Origin: an uncultured Mycoplasmatota bacterium
GTDB lineage: Bacteria; Bacillota_I; Bacilli_A; Izemoplasmatales; Izemoplasmataceae
Direction of reading: 5' to 3'
NCBI GenBank assembly: GCA_913056275.1
Contig: CAJXLP010000001.1
Location: 124,001-188,000 of the forward strand
DNA: 64,000 nucleotides
This document shows positions 20,859 through 29,692 of this stretch, one piece after another. The notes beneath the pieces are model-generated. The model was not told the origin of the DNA. It saw nothing but the letters and a program-made list of their open reading frames with translations, and made no database searches. The position numbers and the translations under genes are program-made. How positions within the stretch are numbered: position 1 is the first letter of the stretch; each line of letters starts with the position of its first letter.

Positions 20859-21353
20859 ATGAAAAAACCGACGCTAAAAAGACATGTCATATACTATGTG
20901 GGAACCTTAATTTTAATGGTTCTTTTTATATCCGGTTACGCATTAATCGAATGGATTATTAATGACATTCCATTTGCGGACACTTACATGCGTTTATGGA
21001 TCATTCCTCCACTGGTTGTCAGTTTATTATTCGCCTATGAATTTATTCTTGGAGGTATTGTTTTTTCCAAGAATCCAAGACGAAATGAACGCAACTACGT
21101 GATCCATGTGTCCAGTGTTGCAAAAGAGGTATTAAACTTAGAACTCTCTGATTTTGAAACGCTCAGAGATAACGAAGGCTTCCAAGAAGCACTGAAAAAA
21201 ATCTACCGATTATACAGTGCCAAAAATCAAGATGAAACTGCCTACACTAATCAATTGAAAGGCTTCCAAGAAGATTCTTTGGCCTATCAAGTTTTAACAA
21301 TAATTGTCAAAGAAACCCGTTTTTTATTAAACGAACCGAAAGCTAAAAAATAG
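20859..21353 (+). CDS. Predicted two-helix membrane protein of unknown function
   Basis: 164 residues, not recognised. Two hydrophobic segments (about residues 13-33 and 43-66) are followed by a cytosolic, charged, helical domain of about 95 residues. The start is the ATG at 20859 after AAGGAG; a TATAAT lies at about 20835-20840. It ends 9 bases before dnaX and is probably in the dnaX-ebfC-recR unit, though nothing in the sequence links it functionally. Confidence 0.7.
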   Translation: MKKPTLKRHVIYYVGTLILMVLFISGYALIEWIINDIPFADTYMRLWIIPPLVVSLLFAYEFILGGIVFSKNPRRNERNYVIHVSSVAKEVLNLELSDFETLRDNEGFQEALKKIYRLYSAKNQDETAYTNQLKGFQEDSLAYQVLTIIVKETRFLLNEPKAKK

Positions 21354-21362
21354 GAGATTTTT

Positions 21363-23372
21363 GTGTCATATACCGCCTTATATCGTAAATACCGACCGGT
21401 AGATTTCACGCAAGTCGCCGGCCAAGAGCACATCACAAAAACATTCCAAAATGCCCTAAAATTGGATAAGCTTTCGCATGCATATTTATTTAGTGGACCC
21501 CGTGGGACGGGCAAAACAAGTATTGCAAAAATCATTGCCAAAGCCGTGAACTGTGAACAAGCTCCGACGGCAAATCCGTGTAATACATGCGAGATATGCC
21601 AAGGCATTCAAAACAATAGTATTCACGACGTCATTGAGATTGATGCGGCCAGTAATAATGGGGTTGATGAAATTCGTGAATTACGGGATAAAGTGAAATA
21701 TCTTCCATCAGTTGGACGGTATAAAGTGTATATCATTGATGAGGTCCACATGCTGTCTATGGGCGCATTTAATGCCTTGTTAAAAACACTTGAAGAACCG
21801 CCCAAACATGTCATTTTTATTCTCGCAACGACAGAACCCCACAAGATTCCAGCCACCATCCACTCGCGGTGTCAGCGCTTTGATTTTCGAGGTGTGTCAG
21901 AAACTGAAATTAAGACGCGACTTAATGAAATCATCGTCCAAGAATCCATTACCGTGGATGATGAAGCCTTGGAATTGATTGCATCCAGTGTCGAGGGCGG
22001 TATGCGAGATGCGGTCAGCTTACTTGACCAAGCTTTGTCCTATGCAGACGATCAAATCACCGTTGAAGATGTCCATGCCATTCGTGGTTCAGTGCAGGAA
22101 AAAGATTTACTTGATATCGCCGTTGCACTGGAAGAAAAGAATGTCGTACAAGCCCTTGAGAACTTAGAAGCAATATTGTCAAAAGGCAAAGAAGCAAGAC
22201 GGTTTATCGATGACTTTATTATGTTTTATCGGGACGCATTAATGCATTTGAATATGCCCCAAAAAATAGGTAAAAAAATCGTTCAAGATTCAACGTTTCA
22301 AAGTTTTTTAAAGGGTCTCCAAAACGATCAGATATTTTTCATTTTGGATCTTTTGCATGACGCTAAAAATCAGATGCGGTTTACGACAAATCCAAAAATC
22401 GTGTTGGAGTTACTTTTCATGAAATGGGTCAGTGATCAAAAACAAGAATCACTCCATTTATTAAAGAAACAATCAGACATGGAAACAACCATTCAAGGAC
22501 TCGAAAAAACCATCCAGAGTTTGAGTGAGCAAGTGGACAACATGCCGACTCAAAACGCGGGGAATACCGAGCGACCTTTCACGGAAAATGTGGAACTTCC
22601 AGAGTCGGATTTAAGAGCGTCAGAAAAAGAGGTCGTCAGCACACCTGACCAAGAATCATTCACCGAAGGATCCGTGATTCGCAAATTAAAATCAAAAGAT
22701 GGTGAATCAACGGAAACTCTAGAAAAAGCTCCCGAACTAATCGAGGCAAAACCTACGGAAATTTCAGCAACACCGCCACCCGAAAAACCTGTGGATTCTC
22801 CGCCGGAAACACCCACTGAAATCGCGCCTGAATTTCAATCAATCATTGACCGGTTCAAAGATAAAAACTATGCGACATACGACATTAAATTTGTTGAAGA
22901 TATCTTAAACACTGGAGATCGAGAAGTGCGGATCGACATGGTCAAAAAATGGTATGACATTGAGCGATTTGCAAATGGCGATCATTTGAAATATGCGAAA
23001 TTAATCACGGAAGGGCAACTCGTTGCGACAAATGGAGTGATGATTATCATCACGTATGAAACACCTGCTACGTGTAACCGGATGATGAAACCCGAAGTCC
23101 ATGCGCCACTGAGTGAGTTACTGACAAACTATTACGAAAGACCCATTCGGTTTATCGCGTTGCCCCATGAATTATGGGAACATATTTCTGATGAATTTGT
23201 GAAAAAATTTAGAGCGAAAAAAGCCCCCGATGAGTGGATTGAGTTAACGCCCATTCATCACCCTAAACTGATATCAATTCCAGACTCAAAAGAAACGTAC
23301 GAAGACACTCGAAACGACACTGAAAAAGAAGCCATTGAATTATTTGGTGAGTCAGTCGTCAAGGTGAATTAA
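21363..23372 (+). CDS. dnaX: DNA polymerase III subunit tau/gamma
   Basis: Clamp-loader ATPase of the replisome. 669 residues from a GTG start with AGGAG upstream. Walker A is GPRGTGKTS (about 45-53), the zinc site has cysteines at about 64, 73, 76 and 79, Walker B is IIDEVH (about 124-129), and the sensor/arginine finger is HSRCQRF. A proline- and glutamate-rich linker (about residues 385-490) separates the clamp-loader part from the C-terminal tau domain. Order dnaX-ebfC-recR is conserved in bacteria. I see no convincing frameshift signal for a short gamma form. Confidence 0.96.
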   Translation: MSYTALYRKYRPVDFTQVAGQEHITKTFQNALKLDKLSHAYLFSGPRGTGKTSIAKIIAKAVNCEQAPTANPCNTCEICQGIQNNSIHDVIEIDAASNNGVDEIRELRDKVKYLPSVGRYKVYIIDEVHMLSMGAFNALLKTLEEPPKHVIFILATTEPHKIPATIHSRCQRFDFRGVSETEIKTRLNEIIVQESITVDDEALELIASSVEGGMRDAVSLLDQALSYADDQITVEDVHAIRGSVQEKDLLDIAVALEEKNVVQALENLEAILSKGKEARRFIDDFIMFYRDALMHLNMPQKIGKKIVQDSTFQSFLKGLQNDQIFFILDLLHDAKNQMRFTTNPKIVLELLFMKWVSDQKQESLHLLKKQSDMETTIQGLEKTIQSLSEQVDNMPTQNAGNTERPFTENVELPESDLRASEKEVVSTPDQESFTEGSVIRKLKSKDGESTETLEKAPELIEAKPTEISATPPPEKPVDSPPETPTEIAPEFQSIIDRFKDKNYATYDIKFVEDILNTGDREVRIDMVKKWYDIERFANGDHLKYAKLITEGQLVATNGVMIIITYETPATCNRMMKPEVHAPLSELLTNYYERPIRFIALPHELWEHISDEFVKKFRAKKAPDEWIELTPIHHPKLISIPDSKETYEDTRNDTEKEAIELFGESVVKVN

Positions 23373-23385
23373 AGGAGAGAATGTC

Positions 23386-23700
23386 ATGAATCAAGGCATG
23401 TTAAAAAAGCTGCAACAAATGCAAAAAGATATGGTGAATGCGCAAAAAGAACTCGAGGCATCTACATTCTTTGGAACGGCTGCCGGTGGTAGTGTATCGG
23501 TTGAATTTACAGGCAATAAGAAAATGCAGAAAGTGACCATTGATTATGCCGCTTTTAGTTTGCCTGACGATCAAGAAATTTTAGAAGATACCATATTGGC
23601 TGCGGTCAATGATTGCATGCAAAAAATCGATGAAGAAACCGAGGCGACGATGGGTCAATTTTCCCAAGGCCTTGGAGGGCTTCCAGGCATGGGTCGATGA
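23386..23700 (+). CDS. ebfC: YbaB/EbfC nucleoid-associated protein
   Basis: 104-residue DNA-binding protein of the YbaB/EbfC family, dimeric with a tweezer-like shape. It starts MLKKLQQMQKDM-type helix, has the glycine-rich GTAAGGSVSVEFTGN beta hairpin, and ends with a Gly/Met-rich tail. It lies between dnaX and recR as in most bacteria and overlaps recR by 4 bases (ATGA). Confidence 0.93.
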   Translation: MNQGMLKKLQQMQKDMVNAQKELEASTFFGTAAGGSVSVEFTGNKKMQKVTIDYAAFSLPDDQEILEDTILAAVNDCMQKIDEETEATMGQFSQGLGGLPGMGR

Positions 23701-24299
23701 ATTATCCCAAAGCATTGAATCAGCTCATAGACCATTTTCGAAAAATCCCCGGCGTTGGTCAGAAAACTGCTGAGCGTTTTGCCCTATATATTTTGACCCA
23801 ATTCAAAGCGCAAGACATTCAAGGGTTTGGTGAAAGTTTATTAGACCTCCAGGCATCTGTGAAACCATGCGAACAGTGCGGATTTTTAACCGAAGAGGCC
23901 CGCTGTGAGATTTGTAAAGACTCAACCCGAGATCACGCTCAATTAATCGTCGTCGAAGAAGTGAAAGATGTCATCGTCTTTGAAAATACGCACACGTTTC
24001 ATGGACGGTATCACGTGTTAAATGGTGCCTTATCTCCAAGTGATGGAATTGGCCCAGAGGATTTGAATATTGAGACACTTAAAACACGCCTTCAAGACTC
24101 CAACGTTGACGAATTAATAGTGGCCACAAACTTTTCTGAAGCTGGAGAGACAACGGCCCTTTACTTAAAACATATTTTTTCTGAGTTACCCGTGAATGTG
24201 ACCCGCATTGGATACGGATTACCAGCGGGTGGAAACATTTCTTACGCCGATGAGATTACCTTAAATAAGGCCTTAGAAGGCCGCAAAAAAATGGAATAA
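23697..24299 (+). CDS. recR: Recombination protein RecR
   Basis: RecR works with RecO and RecF to load RecA on gapped DNA. 200 residues, with an N-terminal helix-hairpin-helix (KIPGVGQKTAER), a C4 zinc finger with cysteines at 58, 61, 70 and 73, and a Toprim domain (LIVVEEVKDV) followed by HGRYHVLNGALSP and the GLPAGGNISYAD end motif. No terminator is seen after it. Confidence 0.96.
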   Translation: MNYPKALNQLIDHFRKIPGVGQKTAERFALYILTQFKAQDIQGFGESLLDLQASVKPCEQCGFLTEEARCEICKDSTRDHAQLIVVEEVKDVIVFENTHTFHGRYHVLNGALSPSDGIGPEDLNIETLKTRLQDSNVDELIVATNFSEAGETTALYLKHIFSELPVNVTRIGYGLPAGGNISYADEITLNKALEGRKKME

Positions 24300-24476
24300 T
24301 TTATCTTTACAAAACTTTATACGATTTCAACGTTTCACCACTCTAAAATGCGTCTAATTGGGGTATAATAATTTTAGATTAAGTTAATTAAATTGAGTTA
24401 AAGTAATTCTCTGAAAAAACGCTTACATCGTGTATACTGAACTGTTGCAAAATATTTGTTTAGGAGCCTACATACA
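24300..24476 (+). promoter_or_regulatory. Promoter/operator region of the ABC importer-nuclease operon
   Basis: 177 bases with no gene. Two -10 candidates are present, TATAAT at 24364-24369 and TATACT at 24433-24438; neither has a strong -35. An AT-rich stretch with the palindrome TTAATTAA lies between them. AACGCTTACA (about 24418-24427) with the preceding TGAAAA resembles a catabolite-responsive (CcpA cre) element but has two extra As against the consensus, so this is weak. Regulated expression of the operon is likely. Confidence 0.45.
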
Positions 24477-25538
24477 TTGGAGATTAGATTAGAGAATTTG
24501 ACGAAGGTTTTTACGAATAAAAAAACAACAGATACTTTGGCGGTTAATCAATTGGATGTCACCATTCCTTCTGGTAAGCTGATTGGTTTGTTGGGGCCTT
24601 CCGGGTGTGGAAAATCAACCACTCTTTACATGATTTCGGGATTACTTAAGCCCTCGCAAGGGAGTATTTTCTTTGGCGATGACGATGTTACAACCGTGCC
24701 ACCTGAAGAACGTGGAATCGGCCTAGTATTTCAAAACTATGCGCTGTATCCACACATGACCGTATCGCAAAACATTATGTTTCCCTTAGAAAATTTGAAA
24801 GTGCCAAAAGAAGAAGCGTTAGAACGCGCTCAAAAAATTGCTGACCTCGTTGGCATTGGCGAATTGATGAGTCGTAAACCGGCTCAATTATCGGGTGGTC
24901 AACAACAACGTGTCGCAATCGCTCGCGCACTTGTAAAAGAGCCACGCGTTTTGTTACTTGATGAACCACTGTCTAATTTGGATGCTCGTTTAAGAATTCA
25001 AACCCGAGAAGAGATTCGCCGGATTCAACGCGAAACGGGGATTACGACAATTTTTGTCACCCACGACCAAGAAGAAGCGATGTCCATATCCGATGAAATT
25101 ATTTTGATGGATTTCGGTGTTAAGCAACAAATGGGTGCACCTCAAAATGTCTACGACGAACCGGAAAACTTATTTGCAGCGAAATTCTTAGGAACGCCGC
25201 CCATTAATTTATTCGATGGTAAAATTACTGCCAAGAAAATCAAGCTTGGGACGGCCGTTATAGGTTCGACCAAAGCGGCACCCAATGATATCGTCATTGG
25301 AATTCGACCCGAAGGCTTTGTGGTTGAAGAAGAAGGACCAATTGTTGCAGATGTTGAATTCGTCGAAACCATCGGCCGAGATACGACACTCATTATGATT
25401 GATCCAACGGATGCAACGAAACGATTCCGCGCGATTGTCGATTCGGATTACCGCATCGAAGCAGGACACCAAGTTCAGTTATCGGTGAAACCTCATAAAA
25501 TGTATATCTTTGATCACGAAACAGGAGAGCGCCTGTAA
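24477..25538 (+). CDS. ABC importer ATPase, UgpC/MalK/MsmX type
   Basis: ATP-hydrolysing subunit of a carbohydrate-type (CUT1) importer, about 353 residues. Walker [11 protein letters not shown]-loop QNYALYPHMTV, signature [14 protein letters not shown], Walker B LLLDEPLSNLDARL and the switch VTHDQEEA are intact; the C-terminal TOBE region (about 235-353) is complete. The likely start is TTG at 24477, ten bases after AGGAG. It is unusual that the ATPase gene comes first. Two permeases, a binding protein and two further lipoproteins follow in the same direction with overlaps or short gaps. Confidence 0.9.
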   Translation: MEIRLENLTKVFTNKKTTDTLAVNQLDVTIPSGKLIGLLGPSGCGKSTTLYMISGLLKPSQGSIFFGDDDVTTVPPEERGIGLVFQNYALYPHMTVSQNIMFPLENLKVPKEEALERAQKIADLVGIGELMSRKPAQLSGGQQQRVAIARALVKEPRVLLLDEPLSNLDARLRIQTREEIRRIQRETGITTIFVTHDQEEAMSISDEIILMDFGVKQQMGAPQNVYDEPENLFAAKFLGTPPINLFDGKITAKKIKLGTAVIGSTKAAPNDIVIGIRPEGFVVEEEGPIVADVEFVETIGRDTTLIMIDPTDATKRFRAIVDSDYRIEAGHQVQLSVKPHKMYIFDHETGERL

Positions 25539-26464
25539 TGTTAGAAGATAAGAGTAACGTCAAAGCCTGGTTTTATTTAGGCCCTGCCCTCTTTTTACTC
25601 TCCATATTCATTTTTTATCCGATTTTTAACGCACTCTTTTTAGTGTTTTTAAGAGACTACAATTATTTACAAGGCACGTGGGAAGGCTTCACACTATTTG
25701 AAAACTTCTTTTACGTGTTCCGCAATCAAAACTTCACACAAGCATTAACCAACACCATGATCATTACGTTTGTGTCTGTCCCAATATCGGTGATTATCGC
25801 TTTACTCATATCGGTATGGTTGAACTCGGTCCTTAAACTGAGAGGTTTTTTCCAAACTATTTTCTTCCTTCCATATGTCACAAACGCGATTGCGATAGGG
25901 ATGGCATTTGCCTTTCTGTTCAACCAAAATTATGGCCTCATCAATACAATGCTCGGATGGGTAGGATTAAATCCTGTCAACTGGGTCGGATTAGGCGCTA
26001 CTTGGGGGAACGCAATGTTTAGCTTACTTATTTACGTTGTTTGGGCATCTTTAGCGTTTAAGATTATGGTGTTTTTAAGTGGACTACAAAACATCGACAA
26101 ACAATATTACGATGCAGCGCGCGTGGACTCGACTAAACGCTACCGAATTTTCAGACGAATTACGGTTCCTTTATTATCGCCCATGATTTTTTACATCACG
26201 ATCACATCATTCATTGGGGCCTTTAAAGCGTATACCCAAGTCATTGGAATGTTTGGCGTCCGTTTAGGGCCACCCGGCAATGACAAATCACTGATAACGA
26301 TTGTTGCCTTAGTGTATGATGCGCTTGACCGTTCTGGGGTGCCTGGGGCACTTTCTGAAGCAGCCGCTACAGCGATTGTTCTGTTCTTAATTACCCTGGT
26401 CTTCACACTTATTAACATGCAAGTCAGTAAAAATCGCGTACATTATTCAGGGGGAGGCAAATAA
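25538..26464 (+). CDS. ABC importer permease, UgpA/MalF type
   Basis: 308 residues with six predicted membrane helices and the EAA loop (YYDAARVDSTKRYRIF, then VPLLSP) that contacts the ATPase. It begins within the stop codon of the ATPase gene (TAATG) and the next permease begins within its own stop codon, so translation is tightly coupled. It forms a heterodimer with the following permease. Confidence 0.9.
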   Translation: MLEDKSNVKAWFYLGPALFLLSIFIFYPIFNALFLVFLRDYNYLQGTWEGFTLFENFFYVFRNQNFTQALTNTMIITFVSVPISVIIALLISVWLNSVLKLRGFFQTIFFLPYVTNAIAIGMAFAFLFNQNYGLINTMLGWVGLNPVNWVGLGATWGNAMFSLLIYVVWASLAFKIMVFLSGLQNIDKQYYDAARVDSTKRYRIFRRITVPLLSPMIFYITITSFIGAFKAYTQVIGMFGVRLGPPGNDKSLITIVALVYDALDRSGVPGALSEAAATAIVLFLITLVFTLINMQVSKNRVHYSGGGK

Positions 26465-27360
26465 TGGTTTTAGATAGCGTTGTTTATGGCGATGAAAAGC
26501 AAAATCGCCGGAAAGCCAGAATTCGGTTCTCTCTCGTTTTAACCATGTTGATTATCTTTGGACTGTTTGTAGTCATTCCGTTTTATTGGATGATGTTAAC
26601 AGCCTTTAAAACCGAAGCACAGGTCCTCACAGCCCCTCCGATCTTATGGCTCAATCCACTTAACTGGCAATTCTCTAACTTTGCCACCGCCATGGATACG
26701 GCACCCTTTTTAAGGTATATGGGGAATACCGTATTAGTATCGAGCATATCAACCGTCGGGACAATTTTCACAACGGTGTTTGCAGCCTTTGCCTTTGCTC
26801 GCTTAAATTTCAATGGGCGTGATTTCCTGTTTATGATTTTAATCTCCACGATGATGATTCCGGGTGAAATCTTTGTTATTACGAACTTCTTAACGGTCGT
26901 GGAACTCGGATGGATTCAAAATCAAACGTACATGAACGCGATTTTAGCGATGACGCTCCCGTTCATGACCAGCATCTTTTACATTTTCTTCTTACGCCAG
27001 TCATTCCGACAAATTCCTGATGAACTTTACTACGCGGCGAAAGTCGATGGAACGACAGACTTAAAATATCTCTTTAAAATCATGGTGCCAATTGCCTTGC
27101 CAACAATCATTACGATTACCATACTCAATGCGATGGGGACGTGGAATGCCTACATTTGGCCACGCCTAGTGACGCAGCAACAAGAGTTTAGACTAGTATC
27201 TAACGGACTCAGAGATGCTTTTAGCAACATTGCGGGACGCATTCTTTACAACGAACAAATGGCCGCCGCCTTGTTAGTCACTTTCCCGCTCTTGGTAGTT
27301 TTCTTATTGCTTAAAAAATATATCATTCGCGGCGTTTCGCGAAGTGGTATTAAGGGCTAA
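26464..27360 (+). CDS. ABC importer permease, UgpE/MalG type
   Basis: 298 residues, six membrane helices, with the EAA motif YYAAKVDGTTDLKYLF. The C-terminus ends with the short KYIIRGVSRSGIKG tail typical of the MalG/UgpE side. Partner of the preceding permease. The gap to the binding-protein gene is 28 bases and contains only a ribosome binding site. Confidence 0.9.
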   Translation: MVLDSVVYGDEKQNRRKARIRFSLVLTMLIIFGLFVVIPFYWMMLTAFKTEAQVLTAPPILWLNPLNWQFSNFATAMDTAPFLRYMGNTVLVSSISTVGTIFTTVFAAFAFARLNFNGRDFLFMILISTMMIPGEIFVITNFLTVVELGWIQNQTYMNAILAMTLPFMTSIFYIFFLRQSFRQIPDELYYAAKVDGTTDLKYLFKIMVPIALPTIITITILNAMGTWNAYIWPRLVTQQQEFRLVSNGLRDAFSNIAGRILYNEQMAAALLVTFPLLVVFLLLKKYIIRGVSRSGIKG

Positions 27361-27388
27361 AACGAACAAAAAAAGTGGAGGAAATTTT

Positions 27389-28777
27389 ATGAAAAAAGGA
27401 TTACTTCTATCAGTAACCTTGTTATTGGTATTTACCTTAAGTGCATGTTTAGGTGGAGGTGGCCGGGAAGAAACCACCGTTGATATTCCCGATGCTTTAC
27501 CGAATGAACCCATCGAAATTGTGATATGGCACGCATTTGGGGAAGATAACCAATCGTTGCTTCAAGAGATGTTTGATTCATTTAATCAAGAATACCCTCA
27601 AGTGACCATTACCCAACTCGGGCAAGGTGGCTATGATGGACTTCGTGAGTCTACCATCCAGTCGATTGTCGCAGGAACCACACCGACGATTGTCTTTGGA
27701 TATCCCGATCATTTTGTCGAGTATTTAAATGGAAATGCACTCGTTCCCCTCGATGAATACATTGCTCATGACGTACATGGGGTCGATCTTAATGATTTCG
27801 TCGATGGGTTCTTAGCAGAGAACCAACAATACTTAGATGGCAATCAGTACTCGATGCCATTTGCTAAGTCGACCGAAATGGTTGTCTACAATAAAGATTT
27901 CTTTGATGCACAAGGCATTGAAATATCTCGTACCACGCCACTGACATGGGACGAACTTGAAGCCTATGCAGACACGATGGTTGGCAATGGTGAAAACCAA
28001 TGTGATTTCCTCTTCAACGCCGATAGCGCATCGAACTTCTTCATCAACAGTTCCAGACAATGGGACGCCGGATATACCGACGGTGAGGGCAACATCTTAG
28101 TCGATAATGATGATACCCGTGACATGCTCAATTATTTCAATGGGTTATTCGCTTCAGATACCGTCAGCTTCCCAATCGAATGGGATGAAAATTACGGCTC
28201 TGAACCATTTAAAGATGGTCTTGTCTGTATGTCCCAAGGGTCCACAGCAGGGACCCGTTACAACGTCCCGGATGAAGAGAGTCCGTTTAATGAAATGGGT
28301 ATCGCGCCCGTCATTCAAAAAGATTTAGACAATCAATCCGTCATGCAGCAAGGTCCGAATGTTGCGATTGTTTCAGACGCTGACAACAATCAAAGATTGG
28401 CGGCCTGGTTACTCCTTAAATACATGACGAACACAGAAAACACGGCTGATTTTGCCATGGCAACTGGGTACGTGCCCGTTCGTAAGTCTGGGTTTGAAAC
28501 GGCAGAATACCAAGAATTTTTAAGTCTCGTAGATAAATACGATGAAGTGGGCCTGGGTGGCTTATCTCCAGTGGAACGCCTTGATTTACCATTTGCTTTA
28601 GCCGCCACCGTAGCTTATGCCCAAGTTAATGCATACGAGTTCGATCCAGCGTTTGTCGGTCGAATTACTTCGTCTGGCGCGCGTCAAGAATCAGGACTCG
28701 CCTTCGAAGCCATTTATGCAGGGACTCGTAATGTTGAAGAGGCGATTGACCGGATGTTGAACCAGCTTGGACAATAA
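27389..28777 (+). CDS. ABC importer substrate-binding lipoprotein, UgpB-like
   Basis: 462 residues from the ATG at 27389 (GTGGAGG upstream). A lipoprotein signal ends in LSAC. The mature protein is a family 1 solute-binding protein (EIVIWHAFGEDN at the start). YSMPFAKSTEMVVYNKDFF-type ligand loop (key: MPF..ST...YNKD) resembles UgpB and other CUT1 proteins that bind glycerol 3-phosphate or sugars. Two cysteines (in NQCDF and LVCMS) could pair outside the cell. Because a nuclease gene follows 20 bases later, the ligand may be a product of DNA digestion (a deoxynucleoside, sugar or phosphorylated sugar); this is inference. Confidence 0.88.
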   Translation: MKKGLLLSVTLLLVFTLSACLGGGGREETTVDIPDALPNEPIEIVIWHAFGEDNQSLLQEMFDSFNQEYPQVTITQLGQGGYDGLRESTIQSIVAGTTPTIVFGYPDHFVEYLNGNALVPLDEYIAHDVHGVDLNDFVDGFLAENQQYLDGNQYSMPFAKSTEMVVYNKDFFDAQGIEISRTTPLTWDELEAYADTMVGNGENQCDFLFNADSASNFFINSSRQWDAGYTDGEGNILVDNDDTRDMLNYFNGLFASDTVSFPIEWDENYGSEPFKDGLVCMSQGSTAGTRYNVPDEESPFNEMGIAPVIQKDLDNQSVMQQGPNVAIVSDADNNQRLAAWLLLKYMTNTENTADFAMATGYVPVRKSGFETAEYQEFLSLVDKYDEVGLGGLSPVERLDLPFALAATVAYAQVNAYEFDPAFVGRITSSGARQESGLAFEAIYAGTRNVEEAIDRMLNQLGQ

Positions 28778-28797
28778 TTCAATTAAAGGATGATTTG

Positions 28798-29664
28798 ATG
28801 ACTAAAATTCTCACACTTATCACACTAACGATCGCTTCATTTTCGCTTTTGGCGTGTGAGGAAGCCGAGCCAGCCGTTGAATCGTACGAGCTCTCATCGG
28901 AATGGTCGGATAATCTCGATTTACAGGCCGTAGAATACGAAGGGCGTGAATTTCTCGCCGATGGCATTGGCGAAGTCACCCTTGACCGGTGTGTAGACGG
29001 CGATACGACATACTTTAGCTATGGGACTGTTGCCCCGTTCAGTGTGCGTTACTTAGGCATTGATACACGGGAATCAACCGCTCAAATTCAACCCTGGGGA
29101 CGGGCCGCGTCAGATTTTAATTGCGAGATTTTAACCGCCGCCGACACCATTGTATTAGAAATGGATGCATCCGCGGGCCGACTTGATAATTATGGACGGT
29201 ACCTCGCCTATGTGTGGGCAGATGGAAAACTTGTCAACTTACAGATGGTGGAAAATGCATTTGCCCCATCTGTTGGGACCGGTGGTCTCAAATACGGTGA
29301 TGAATTATTTGCTGCACAAAACCATGCCAAGCTTACCGGCCAGCGTATTTGGGGTGAAACTGACCCAAGCTTTATGGGTGAACCCATCGACGTTGAGATC
29401 GACGAACTCTTATCGAATCCTGACGATTACCGTGATCGGTTTGTCAATGTAAGCGGCACGATTACCGCGCGCGACGGGGGAGATTTTTATTTTGGGAATG
29501 ACACAGACAGCATTTATGTGTTTACCCAAAGTCAAATTACATCGATCATTGCCAATGAATTTACAGTAGGGAGTGAACTCATCCTTAATAATGTGTTCAT
29601 GACCGATTACAGTGGGCAGTGGCAACTGACTAACTTCAATATTCGGGACGTTACGTTCCCTTAA
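28798..29664 (+). CDS. Secreted staphylococcal-nuclease-type lipoprotein with C-terminal OB fold
   Basis: 288 residues, lipobox LLAC (Cys20), so surface-anchored. The SNase domain spans about residues 58-186. Residues matching the S. aureus active site are all present: Asp in VDGDT (66-70), Arg84, Asp89-Thr90, Glu92, and Arg134 in DNYGR. A C-terminal OB-fold domain (about 197-287; FVNVSGTI, GGDFYFG) resembles the YhcR-type nucleic-acid-binding OB fold. Expected activity is Ca2+-dependent cleavage of DNA and RNA outside the cell. Cys65 and Cys109 bracket the active-site strand. It is 20 bases after the binding-protein gene with AAAGGA as ribosome site, in the importer operon. Confidence 0.88.
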   Translation: MTKILTLITLTIASFSLLACEEAEPAVESYELSSEWSDNLDLQAVEYEGREFLADGIGEVTLDRCVDGDTTYFSYGTVAPFSVRYLGIDTRESTAQIQPWGRAASDFNCEILTAADTIVLEMDASAGRLDNYGRYLAYVWADGKLVNLQMVENAFAPSVGTGGLKYGDELFAAQNHAKLTGQRIWGETDPSFMGEPIDVEIDELLSNPDDYRDRFVNVSGTITARDGGDFYFGNDTDSIYVFTQSQITSIIANEFTVGSELILNNVFMTDYSGQWQLTNFNIRDVTFP

Positions 29665-29692
29665 AACGATAAAAAACTATGGAGGAATGTTT

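Noticed and set aside
22269-22277. Run of seven As in dnaX as a programmed frameshift site for gamma
   Set aside because: It lies in the middle of the clamp-loader domain, has no obvious stimulatory hairpin, and would not give a normal gamma length.
29687-29692. ATG start for the large lipoprotein
   Set aside because: It is one base from the GGAGG; the GTG at 29693 has a 7-base spacing and gives a normal signal peptide.
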